Source: Deltaproteobacteria bacterium
GTDB taxonomy: Bacteria; Desulfobacterota; Desulfobulbia; Desulfobulbales; UBA5123
Direction: 5' to 3'
Assembly: GCA_021788685.1 (NCBI GenBank)
Contig: JAJYKH010000136.1
Location: 1-7,133, forward strand
DNA: 7,133 nucleotides
How positions within the stretch are numbered: the first letter of the stretch is position 1; every line of letters begins with the position of its first letter. Under the pieces are notes generated by a model. The model did no database searches, was not told the origin of the DNA, and was given only the letters and a program-made list of their open reading frames with translations. Positions 1-6,816 of this stretch are shown piece after piece. The translations under genes were made by a program, and so were the position numbers.

Positions 1-2623
1 CGTCGCGGCAGACCCGTTCGTGGTCCGCCGCGCCCAGGTCCGCCGGGGGAAGGAGGCCGGCCGCCCGGGCCAGGGCCAGCCGCTCCTCGGGCGGTTGGCC
101 CTCCAGGTGGCGGTCGAGAAGATCGGCAGTCAGCCGGTAGCGGTCGAGCCCCTCGATCCGCAGGGGCTCCCGGTCGGGCAGCTCCTCCCGCGGCGGTTCC
201 AGCCGGAGGCCCAGCCGCTCCTCGCAGAAGAAGCGAGCCGGGTGGGCGAGGAACCGGCACAGCGCGTCGAGGCCGACCCGCCCATGCTTCGGCGGGGGGG
301 CGAGGGGCGCTCGGAGGAGCGGCCCCTCGGGCCGGCGGGGGCCGAGAAGGGCCGCCGCCGCCTCCCGGTTCTCCGGTTCGTAGCTAAACAGGTCCCCTTC
401 TGCCGTGAAATAGGCCGGATGGAAGGGCTGGAGCCGGTGGCGGACCACCAGCCGCTCGCGCAGCCCTTGTCCCTGGCCGTAGCCCCGCTCCAGCTCATCC
501 AGCAGCTCGCTCACCAGGACCGAGGGAGGCAGCTCGGAGCCGTCCCGGGCGGACTGGCCCACGTAGCTCGCCACGAACCGCTCCCGGGCGGAGAGCAGCG
601 CTTCGAGGAAGAGGTAGCGGTCGTCGAGCCGCCGGGAGCGGTCGCCCCGCCGGGGCTCCCGGGCCATGAGGTCGAAGGCCGCCGCCGGGGCCGTCCGGGG
701 GAAGGCGGTGTCGTTCATGCCCAGGAGCCAGATCACCTTGAAGGGAATGGCCCGCATGGGCAGCATGGCGCAGAAGGTGACCCCGCCCGCCAGGAAGCCG
801 AAGGGGGAGGCCTCCTCGGAAAACACGGCGGCGAGATGGGCCCGCACCGTGTCGATCCCCACCGGCCCGGTGAAGCCGGCCCGCTCCTGCTGGCGGGCGA
901 GGTCGAGAACGGTCTGGCGGAGGTGGAGGAAGTCCCGGCCCTGCTCCTCGTCGGGCTGGAAGAAGCGGTCGAGCAGCCCCAGCAGCCGCTCCGACCAGCC
1001 GGCGAGGCCGGCGGGCGTTCCGAGCGGCCGGAGGGCGGCGAACAGGGTTTCGCCGAAGTCGAGGAACCGGCCGAGCACGGCCGTCTCCCCCCCTTCCAGG
1101 CCGTCCACCGGCAGGAGGCCCCGGAACAGCCGCTCGCCATCACCCGCGCAGGCGTAGCCGAGGAGGAGCCGGTCGAGCCCGGCCCGCCAGGAATGGTCGG
1201 CAAAACCGGGGAGCCCCAGCCGGCGGCGGCACTCGCCGTCGTACCCCCAGCGGATGGCCGCCTTCTCCACCCAGGAGCCGATCAGCTCCAGATCGGCCTC
1301 CCGCAGGCCGAACCGGCGGCGTACCGCCTCCTCGTCGAGAAGGGCGAGGACGGCGGGCGCCCCGAGCCGGCTGCCCGCCAGGCCGAGGAGGTGGAGGAAG
1401 GTTGCCACCAGCCGCGCCTCCCCCCGGAGACTGCGGTCGGCGATGGTGTACGGGATGCGGGCGCCGGTCCCGGGGGCGTCGTCGAAGACCGCCTGGATGA
1501 GCGGGCCGTAGGTCTCGATGTCCGGGGTCATCACCAGGACGTCCCGGGGCCGGAGTCCGGGGTCCGCCGCGAACAGGGCGAGCAGCTCGTCCTTCAGCAC
1601 CTCCAGCTCCCGGAGCGGGCTGTGGCAGGAGTGGATGCAAAGCGAACGGTCCTCCGGGTCCACGGTCCGCCCGGGCTCCGGGGCGCGCAGCTCCAGGATG
1701 TCGTTCTGGAGGGCGGCGAGGAGGCTGTCGCCTTCGGCCGGCACGAACCGCTCGGCCTCCCGGCAGTCCAGGTCCTGGAGCATGGCGAAGAGATCCCGGC
1801 CCAGGTGGCCCATGGAGGCGAGGAGGGGATGGCCCTCCTCCCGGTAGAGAAGCGCCGCCTCGCCCTCCCGACGGCCGAGGCGGGCCATTTCCCGGGCGGA
1901 AAGGATGTCGCACCAGAACTCCCGGCAGGGGTTGAGGAGGAAGAAGTTGACCTCGATCCGCTCCGCAAGCGCGGCGAGCATTCGCAGGTGGTAAGGGGGA
2001 ATCGAGGAGAGGCCGAAGACCGCGACCCGCGGGGGCAGGCCCGGCACCGCTTCCCCCCGGGCCAGGGCGGCCAGGCCCCGTTCGAGGAGGGCGGCCCGGT
2101 GGGGCCGCGCCGTCCGGGCGGCAAGCCGGCGCCACAGCTCCCCCTGCCAGCCCCCGCCCCCCCCCGCCTCCCAGGCGAGGACCAGGTCCGGCCGGTAGAC
2201 CGCATACTGGTCGAAGAGGTTGGCGAGCTCGCGGGCCAGCTCGAAGCGCCGCCGCTCGCCGCCCCCGGCGAGGTACCCCTGGACCGGGGCGAACAGGGGC
2301 TCGGCCGCCACTTCCGCCAGCAGCCCCATGAGCCGCCAGGCGACGGTCTCCCGCTCGTCGCCCCTCGGCTCCTCGCCCAGGAGGCGGCCGAGGAGCTGGC
2401 CGATAAAGACGTTGGGAAAGGGGCAGGCCAGGTTGGCGCAGATCCCCGTGGCTCCCGCCAGCTGCATGGCAAGCCACCGGGCCATCCCCCGGCTCTGGAC
2501 GATGACCGTCTCGGGAAGGAGCGGCGGCAGGGGCCGGGCGGCGGCCGAGGCGGCCAGCCCGGCGGCGAGAACCTCCAGCCGGTTGCTCGTGTGGAGATGG
2601 AGGCCCGCCGTGGCTCCGCTCAT
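1..2623 (-). CDS. recC: RecC, gamma subunit of exodeoxyribonuclease V (RecBCD); C-terminus cut off by window edge
   Basis: RecC is the non-catalytic scaffold of the RecBCD helicase-nuclease. It splits the DNA duplex at double-strand ends and scans the 3' strand for Chi in the family. The frame is open for 874 codons from ATG at 2621-2623 to the left edge. The N-terminus has the family segment SRGMARWLAMQLA followed by a CPFPNVF stretch. Around residues 614-628 is GVTFCAMLPMRAIPF, then LLGMNDTAFPR, and around 660-690 GDRSRRLDDRYLFLEALLSA and SYVGQSARDGSELPPS, all hallmarks of RecC. Near residue 780 a FLAHPARFFCEERLGL stretch opens the nuclease-fold-like C-terminal region. The E. coli protein is 1122 residues, so about 250 are probably missing. 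The start is supported by a GGGAGG box 11 bases upstream. No frameshift is visible. In many bacteria recB and recD follow recC, so they may lie beyond the left edge. Confidence 0.95.
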   Translation of the reverse strand, partial: MSGATAGLHLHTSNRLEVLAAGLAASAAARPLPPLLPETVIVQSRGMARWLAMQLAGATGICANLACPFPNVFIGQLLGRLLGEEPRGDERETVAWRLMGLLAEVAAEPLFAPVQGYLAGGGERRRFELARELANLFDQYAVYRPDLVLAWEAGGGGGWQGELWRRLAARTARPHRAALLERGLAALARGEAVPGLPPRVAVFGLSSIPPYHLRMLAALAERIEVNFFLLNPCREFWCDILSAREMARLGRREGEAALLYREEGHPLLASMGHLGRDLFAMLQDLDCREAERFVPAEGDSLLAALQNDILELRAPEPGRTVDPEDRSLCIHSCHSPLRELEVLKDELLALFAADPGLRPRDVLVMTPDIETYGPLIQAVFDDAPGTGARIPYTIADRSLRGEARLVATFLHLLGLAGSRLGAPAVLALLDEEAVRRRFGLREADLELIGSWVEKAAIRWGYDGECRRRLGLPGFADHSWRAGLDRLLLGYACAGDGERLFRGLLPVDGLEGGETAVLGRFLDFGETLFAALRPLGTPAGLAGWSERLLGLLDRFFQPDEEQGRDFLHLRQTVLDLARQQERAGFTGPVGIDTVRAHLAAVFSEEASPFGFLAGGVTFCAMLPMRAIPFKVIWLLGMNDTAFPRTAPAAAFDLMAREPRRGDRSRRLDDRYLFLEALLSARERFVASYVGQSARDGSELPPSVLVSELLDELERGYGQGQGLRERLVVRHRLQPFHPAYFTAEGDLFSYEPENREAAAALLGPRRPEGPLLRAPLAPPPKHGRVGLDALCRFLAHPARFFCEERLGLRLEPPREELPDREPLRIEGLDRYRLTADLLDRHLEGQPPEERLALARAAGLLPPADLGAADHERVCRD
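2157..2165 (-). repeat. Nine-guanine homopolymer inside recC (coding strand)
   Basis: The plus strand shows nine consecutive C, hence G9 on the recC coding strand, flanked by further G runs of five and three. It lies within the codons for a run of five glycines (residues 154-158) between LAWEA and WQGELWRRL. The reading frame is RecC-like on both sides, so the run length given here keeps the gene intact. Such a tract is prone to polymerase slippage and to sequencing error. Confidence 0.85.
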
Positions 2624-2634
2624 CGTGTCCAAAG

Positions 2635-2640
2635 CCTCCC
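2635..2640 (-). promoter_or_regulatory. Ribosome binding site of recC
   Basis: The minus strand reads GGGAGG here, then 11 bases to the ATG at 2621-2623. The spacing is slightly long, but the purine core is strong. The residues that follow this ATG reach the conserved SRGMARWLA segment at about residue 44, as expected for RecC. This supports ATG 2623 over the internal methionines at the SRGM and LAMQLA positions. Confidence 0.7.
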
Positions 2641-2671
2641 GCGGCTTCCGGTCGTGATCACCAATGTTTTC

Positions 2672-2700
2672 AGCATATTGCGCTCCACGTGGTCCGTCCG
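2672..2700 (-). promoter_or_regulatory. Possible sigma70-type promoter of recC
   Basis: On the minus strand a TATGCT hexamer (2672-2677, 4 of 6 matches to TATAAT) lies 17 bases downstream of CGGACG (2695-2700, 3 of 6 matches to TTGACA). It sits in the only AT-richer island close to recC and would give a leader of roughly 40 bases. A TAAGAT hexamer at 2714-2719 is an alternative -10 but has no acceptable -35. The call is weak and rests on position and composition more than on sequence match. Confidence 0.28.
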
Positions 2701-2723
2701 GACCTCGCCCCGCATCTTAGCCG

Positions 2724-2738
2724 GTTCCCCCCCGGAAC
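2724..2738. repeat. Inverted repeat GTTCC-N5-GGAAC upstream of recC
   Basis: A perfect 5-bp inverted repeat with a five-C centre lies 101 bases upstream of the recC start and about 200 bases upstream of the SNF2 promoter. No T run follows on either strand, so it is not an intrinsic terminator. It could be a dimeric repressor site. In GC-rich DNA a short palindrome like this may also occur by chance. Confidence 0.4.
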
Positions 2739-2876
2739 GCCAGGAGCTTGGCGGCGGAGACGCCCCTTCGGGCGGAAAAACCCTTGCGGGTCGGGGGCGG
2801 CGGCAAGTAGAATCCGTAATTCGCCCATCCCGAGCCGGCCCCGGGCCGATGTTCGGGGGCCTAAGCTCACGGCATC

Positions 2877-2900
2877 AAAAGAAAAACGAAAGAACAAGAG
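2877..2900 (+). promoter_or_regulatory. A-rich tract upstream of the SNF2 promoter
   Basis: Seventeen of 24 bases are A and none is T, which is exceptional against the GC-rich surroundings. It ends 19 bases before the -35 hexamer, around positions -54 to -77 relative to the expected transcription start. That is a little further upstream than a standard UP element at -40 to -60. It may bind the RNA polymerase alpha subunit or a nucleoid protein, or introduce a bend. Confidence 0.35.
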
Positions 2901-2919
2901 CTTCGAGCACAAAATCTCT

Positions 2920-2947
2920 TTGCAAGCGCCGGTGGGGCGCCTATATT
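2920..2947 (+). promoter_or_regulatory. Sigma70-like promoter of the SNF2 helicase gene
   Basis: TTGCAA (2920-2925, 4 of 6 to TTGACA) and TATATT (2942-2947, 5 of 6 to TATAAT) are separated by 16 bases. The expected start of transcription is near 2954, giving a leader of about 30 bases before the ATG at 2985. It is the best promoter match in the window. The leader has only a weak Shine-Dalgarno-like stretch (ACGGA, 2977-2981). Confidence 0.55.
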
Positions 2948-2984
2948 CCCTGATAGCCTGAAGACCGACCAACAGAACGGACCC

Positions 2985-5900
2985 ATGCCGGACGTCGCCG
3001 ACCAGACCCTCTATCAGAAACAACTGCGCAAGCAGCTCCTCGACGCCCCGGTCGATTTCCTGCCCATTGCGGCCCCCGGCAAGGAAAAACTGCTGGCCAT
3101 GGGCTTCGCCACCGTGCGGGAATCCTTCCGGGCGGCGCTTGCCGGCCGCCTTTCATACCGGAAGAACGCCGCGGGCAAGCTCTTCGAGGACGAGGTGCTG
3201 ACCGCCTGCTGCCGTCTCCTGGGCTATCAGCCCGCCGCCATGCAGGCCCTGGGCAGCTACCGCCCGAAGCGGCAGGAGACCGTCCGCGACACCATGGCCG
3301 TTCTGAACGGCGGCCCCTTCGTGCCGGCCCGTTCCCTGCCCTCCGTCTCGGTCCGGGAGCTGTTCCTGCCCTCGGTGATCCACGAGGCCCTGGTCGATCT
3401 CGAGATCGATACGGTGGGGGAGCTGCTCGCCGCCTCCCTGCCGCGGATCAAGAAAACAGGCGGTTTCGGCCCCAAGACCCTGGGCAATTTCCTGGCCCTG
3501 GTGTTCGACTTCCTGTTCATCGTCCACGAGCCGCAGTCGGGGGTGCCGCCCGTGCCGCAGCCCGAGAGCGACGATCCGCGGCCAGGCCAGCCTGGCCTCA
3601 ACACCCGGCTGCTGCTCACCCCCTGGTTCTCCGAGAAAACACTCCACGAGGGCGCGGAGCTGCTGGCGGCCGGCAAGCTCCGCCATCCCCTGTTCGTCCG
3701 CGAAAACGCCGGCGTCCTGATCGACGACGGGCGAAGCGGCAAGGTCCTGCTCCGGTTCGCCCACGCCCCCCGGCTCAGCCAGAGCTTCAAAGTGGCCGAG
3801 GCTGCCTGCGACCTGTGCGGCCCTGGCCGGGGCCAGCCGCCCTTCTGCGCCCATGCCGCGGCCCTCGCCCTCCACTTCCTCCAGGTGCGCCCCGGCCTCG
3901 TCGAGCCCGGCCGGCTGCCGCTGCCCCTCACCTTCCCGGATAGCCCTTGGCTGGCCATCGGCCAGATTCTCTTCGACCTGTACGGCCCGGGCAATCAGGG
4001 CGACATCACGGTCAAGGCGGAGGAAGGCGGCTGGCGGCTGAACATGACCAGCAAGGCTGTCCAGTCCTGGTTCTCCTGGCTCCTCAAGGAAGACACCCTG
4101 CGGGAGGGGGCCGCCCTCTTCCGGGACCGGTTCAACCTGCCGCGCTCCTTTTCTCTGGAACGGGACCTCGGGCGGCGGCTCACCTCTCTCTACCGGCGGC
4201 TCACCGCGGGCGAGGCCCGGGAACCGGAGCCGGGCGCCTTCGCCGAACGTTCCCTGCTGGAGGAGCGGGACGAAAGCATCTGGTTCTGGCTGATCCGCAA
4301 CCTCTATACCGCCATCCCTCCGGAGCACCTCCAGATCGGCCGCCCCAAGGGAGAAAAGCTCTTCGCCCTCACCGCCCGCGATCCGGAAAGCGGCCGGGAG
4401 ATCCTCAATTTCATTCTCCCCCGGGCCAAAACCCCCGACGTGGTGGACGGCCTGGCCAAGTGCGGGGCCGGCCCGGTGGTGACCCAGGCGCGGGCCTTCT
4501 CCTGGGCGGAGTTCGACGAGGAGGAGGCCGCCCTGGTGATCGTTCCCTGCCTCGAAATGGCCGACGGCCGCATCCTGCCCCGCACCCAGCTGGAGGAAAA
4601 CCGCTACGGCCGCTACTACTACCTGGACGGGGAAGGGTTCGTCAGCGTCTGCGAGCAGCACCCCGACCAGGGCTTCGGCGGCGATTTCCGCGAGATCACC
4701 CGCATCGGGGCCAACGCGGTGCCGGAGTTCGTGGAGCGGCACCGCCGGGCCCTCCTCAACCGGGACAACGTGGTGGAGGCCGAATTCCGGGACTTCGGGA
4801 TCAAGGAGGTGCCGGACCGGCTCAAGCTCTCCCGCTGCCGGATGGACGACGACTGGTGCTATCTCGCGGGCTTTTACGGGGTGGGGACGGAAGAGGTTTC
4901 CCTGGCCGACCTGCTGCGGGCCCGGGAGCGGGGGCTCGACCACCTGCCGGGCCATGGCAAGTGGCTGCGGCTGAAGGACAGCCCCCTGGAGTGGTTCTAC
5001 AACCTGGGGAAGGAACGGCTGTGGCGGGACGCGGAGAGCGGCCGGGAGGGGGTCCGGCTCAGCCGGCGGGAGCTGCTCATGCTCTCCGTCCTCACCCCCG
5101 AGCTGGAGCTGGCCATCGCCCGGGAACAGGAGCAGGCCGCCATCCGCCGGCTCCTCGACGTGAACAACTGGACCGACCAGCACCAGCTGCCGGTGGTCCC
5201 GGCCCATTTGCGCGATTACCAGCGCAACGGCCTGGCCTGGCTTTATGCCCTCTACCGCAACCGGCTGGGCGGCATCCTGGCGGACGACATGGGGCTGGGC
5301 AAGACCCACCAGGCCCTGGGGCTCATCAGGGCCATCCAGGACCAGGGCGGCGGCAAGCGCTTTCTCGTGGTCTGCCCCGCCACGGTCGTCGCCCACTGGC
5401 TGGAGAAGATCCGGCAGTTCTACCCGGAGCTGGAGCCCCACGTCTACCACGGCAGCAACCGGGGCCTGGAGCAGGCCGGCGCCCGCAATCTCTACCTGAC
5501 CACCTACGGTATCATCCGCCGGGACGCGGACAAGCTGGCCGAGCTCGACTTCGAGGTGGTCATCTTCGACGAGATCCAGCACATCAAGAACAAGAAGACC
5601 GACGTCCACGCCGCCGCCTCCCTGCTCAAGGGGCGGGTGGTGATCGGTCTCACCGGCACTCCCCTGGAGAACTCGGTCCACGACCTGAAGGCCATCTTCG
5701 ACATCTGCCTGCCGGGGTTCCTGGGTCCCGATTCCGTGTTCAAGAAGGAGTACGCCGATGCCATCGAGATCGGCAACGACCGGCACAAGCGGGACCTCCT
5801 GGCCCGGCTGCTCAGCCCCTTCCTCCTGCGCCGGACCCGCACCCAGGTGCTCACCGAGCTGCCCCGGGTGATCGAGGACGTGCGCACCTGCCGCCTGAGC

Positions 5901-6680
5901 GAGCACCAGGTGAAGCTCTACCGGGACGTGATCGCCAGCCGGGGCCGGCCGCTGCTCACCCGGCTCGCCGAGGGGCCGGAGCGCAACCTTCCCTACCTGG
6001 AGGTGCTCGCGGTCATCAGCTACCTCAAGCAGATTTGCAACCATCCCTGCCTGGTGCAGGGGGAGACCGACTGGCGCCTTTACGAGAGCGGCAAATGGGA
6101 CCTGTTCGTCGACCTCCTCGACCAGTGCCTGGCCAGCTCCATGAAGGTGGTGGTCTTCAGCCACTACACCCGGATGCTCGACCTCATCGAGGGCTACCTG
6201 ACCGAGGCGTCCATTCCCTTCTGCGGCCTGAGGGGCAGCATGCCGCTCAAAAAACGGGAGCAGAGCATCCACCGGTTCAATACCGACGACTCCTGCCGGG
6301 TCTTCTGCGCGAGCCTGCTCGCCGGCGGGGTGGGCGTGGACCTGACCGCCGCCCAGGCAGTGATCCACTACGACCGCTGGTGGAACGCTGCCCGGGAGGA
6401 CCAGGCCACCGCCCGCGTGCACCGCATGGGCCAGAAGCACGTGGTCCAGACCTTCAAGCTGGTGACCGCGGGGACCCTGGAGGAAAAGATCAATCTCATG
6501 ATCGCCCGGAAACGCGAGCTGTCGAGCCACCTGGTCCGGGAGGACGACGCCGCCATTATCAAGAGATTGAGCCGGGAGGAGCTGATTGAGCTCCTGGAGT
6601 GGAGCCAGTCGCCCGAGGACGCCCTGGCGGGGGGCGAGGAAAACGGCCTTTTGCCCACCGGGACCGGCCCCGACCGCTGA
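2985..6680 (+). CDS. SNF2-family ATP-dependent DNA helicase/translocase with variant SWIM zinc finger
   Basis: This 1231-residue protein has a C-terminal SNF2 motor: Q-like motif LRDYQRNGLAWL (742-753), Walker A DDMGLGKT (767-774, K773), motif Ia VVCPATVVAHW, Walker B DEIQ (862-865), motif III LTGTPLEN (889-896), motif IV VVVFSHYT (1055-1062), motif V AGGVGVDLTAA (1113-1123) and motif VI QATARVHRMGQ (1140-1150). All residues expected for ATP hydrolysis are present. Residues 1-180 are helical, with a GFGPKT helix-hairpin-helix-like turn at 160-165. A Pro-rich linker (183-203) leads to a SWIM-like region with C275-x2-C278-x9-C288-x-H290. Residues 300-735 are a poorly characterised SNF2-associated region. 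The family remodels protein-DNA complexes using ATP; the specific substrate is unknown. ATG 2985 was chosen because it follows a good promoter and begins the helical domain. The gene is divergent from recC. The last 25 residues look disordered. Confidence 0.95.
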   Translation: MPDVADQTLYQKQLRKQLLDAPVDFLPIAAPGKEKLLAMGFATVRESFRAALAGRLSYRKNAAGKLFEDEVLTACCRLLGYQPAAMQALGSYRPKRQETVRDTMAVLNGGPFVPARSLPSVSVRELFLPSVIHEALVDLEIDTVGELLAASLPRIKKTGGFGPKTLGNFLALVFDFLFIVHEPQSGVPPVPQPESDDPRPGQPGLNTRLLLTPWFSEKTLHEGAELLAAGKLRHPLFVRENAGVLIDDGRSGKVLLRFAHAPRLSQSFKVAEAACDLCGPGRGQPPFCAHAAALALHFLQVRPGLVEPGRLPLPLTFPDSPWLAIGQILFDLYGPGNQGDITVKAEEGGWRLNMTSKAVQSWFSWLLKEDTLREGAALFRDRFNLPRSFSLERDLGRRLTSLYRRLTAGEAREPEPGAFAERSLLEERDESIWFWLIRNLYTAIPPEHLQIGRPKGEKLFALTARDPESGREILNFILPRAKTPDVVDGLAKCGAGPVVTQARAFSWAEFDEEEAALVIVPCLEMADGRILPRTQLEENRYGRYYYLDGEGFVSVCEQHPDQGFGGDFREITRIGANAVPEFVERHRRALLNRDNVVEAEFRDFGIKEVPDRLKLSRCRMDDDWCYLAGFYGVGTEEVSLADLLRARERGLDHLPGHGKWLRLKDSPLEWFYNLGKERLWRDAESGREGVRLSRRELLMLSVLTPELELAIAREQEQAAIRRLLDVNNWTDQHQLPVVPAHLRDYQRNGLAWLYALYRNRLGGILADDMGLGKTHQALGLIRAIQDQGGGKRFLVVCPATVVAHWLEKIRQFYPELEPHVYHGSNRGLEQAGARNLYLTTYGIIRRDADKLAELDFEVVIFDEIQHIKNKKTDVHAAASLLKGRVVIGLTGTPLENSVHDLKAIFDICLPGFLGPDSVFKKEYADAIEIGNDRHKRDLLARLLSPFLLRRTRTQVLTELPRVIEDVRTCRLSEHQVKLYRDVIASRGRPLLTRLAEGPERNLPYLEVLAVISYLKQICNHPCLVQGETDWRLYESGKWDLFVDLLDQCLASSMKVVVFSHYTRMLDLIEGYLTEASIPFCGLRGSMPLKKREQSIHRFNTDDSCRVFCASLLAGGVGVDLTAAQAVIHYDRWWNAAREDQATARVHRMGQKHVVQTFKLVTAGTLEEKINLMIARKRELSSHLVREDDAAIIKRLSREELIELLEWSQSPEDALAGGEENGLLPTGTGPDR

Positions 6681-6699
6681 CCGCTCCTGATCGTTTTTC

Positions 6700-6726
6700 G
6701 GGGAATCATCCCCCTATCCTTTTCTC
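6700..6726 (+). terminator. Possible weak intrinsic terminator after the SNF2 gene
   Basis: A 5-bp stem GGGGA (6700-6704) pairs with TCCCC (6709-6713) across an ATCA loop, 19 bases after the stop codon. It is followed by a pyrimidine-rich tail, CTATCCTTTTCTC. The stem is short and the T run is interrupted, so it would be inefficient and some read-through into the next gene is likely. Confidence 0.4.
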
Positions 6727-6731
6727 ATAAT
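6726..6731 (+). promoter_or_regulatory. Possible -10 element for the RRM gene
   Basis: CATAAT matches 5 of 6 positions of TATAAT, but no -35 hexamer stands at 16-18 bases upstream and there is no extended -10 TG. Transcription from here would give a leader of about 80 bases. The element overlaps the tail of the possible terminator, as is common in tight gene spacing. The call rests on the hexamer alone. Confidence 0.25.
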
Positions 6732-6784
6732 TCCCTTGCCTCCGCCTCGTTTCCTGTGGCAGCATGGAATCAGAATTTTCCTAA

Positions 6785-6795
6785 CCAAGAATTGG
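6785..6795 (+). repeat. Small inverted repeat CCAA-GAA-TTGG in the leader of the RRM gene
   Basis: A 4-bp inverted repeat with a three-base loop ends 10 bases before the ribosome binding site. It lies in an AT-richer stretch of the leader. It is too short to be stable alone and could be a protein site, part of a larger leader fold, or chance. Confidence 0.25.
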
Positions 6796-6805
6796 TGCAC
6801 TGCAC

Positions 6806-6810
6806 AGAGG
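6806..6810 (+). promoter_or_regulatory. Ribosome binding site deciding the RRM start
   Basis: AGAGG lies six bases before the ATG at 6817, an ideal spacing. It supports the 94-residue product over an in-frame upstream extension that could begin at TTG 6736 and would add 27 residues with no family resemblance. Confidence 0.75.
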
Positions 6811-6816
6811 AACGAG

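Larger units (their letters stand above)
2624..2984. other. Divergent intergenic region between recC and the SNF2 helicase gene
   Basis: These 361 bases separate two start codons that point away from each other, so all control signals for both genes should lie here. Visible contents are the recC Shine-Dalgarno box, an AT-richer island at about 2660-2680 with a possible recC promoter, a GTTCC/GGAAC inverted repeat at 2724-2738, a small CGCCC-CTTC-GGGCG hairpin at 2761-2774, a GGCCCCGGGCC palindrome near 2837-2847, an A-rich tract at 2877-2900 and a sigma70-like promoter at 2920-2947. The open frames that cross the region have no family-like sequence, and I call no gene here. Confidence 0.85.

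Noticed and set aside
2723..2740. LexA/SOS box of the form GGTT-N2-C-N4-G-N3-ACC reported for Geobacter-type LexA
   Set aside because: The left half and the central C and G fit, but the right half reads CGC instead of ACC. The enterobacterial CTGT-N8-ACAG form is also absent: a CTG...CAG pair at 2958-2975 has a 12-base gap instead of 10.
2761..2774. CGCCC-CTTC-GGGCG hairpin as an intrinsic terminator
   Set aside because: It is followed by an A run rather than a T run on the plus strand, has no T run downstream on the minus strand, and no gene ends nearby.
20..2953. 977-codon plus-strand open frame across the left third
   Set aside because: It is the exact antisense register of recC, its product is a low-complexity Pro/Gly/Glu/Arg-rich sequence with no motif, and the opposite strand encodes clear RecC signatures throughout.
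2670..3023. 117-codon minus-strand open frame spanning the intergenic region and the SNF2 start
   Set aside because: It overlaps the promoter and first codons of the SNF2 gene, has no family resemblance, and its antisense position fits chance in this region.
6457..6464. Chi-like GCTGGTGA octamer
   Set aside because: It matches the E. coli Chi at 7 of 8 bases, but Chi differs between species, and a single near match in GC-rich coding sequence carries no weight.
3153..6530. 1125-codon minus-strand open frame opposite the SNF2 gene, and an 880-codon frame at 3947-6589
   Set aside because: Both are shadows of a gene with a full set of SNF2 motifs; their products show skewed composition and no recognisable domain.
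6736..6816. Upstream extension of the RRM protein from TTG at 6736
   Set aside because: The extra residues do not resemble RRM proteins, and ATG 6817 has a well-spaced AGAGG box.
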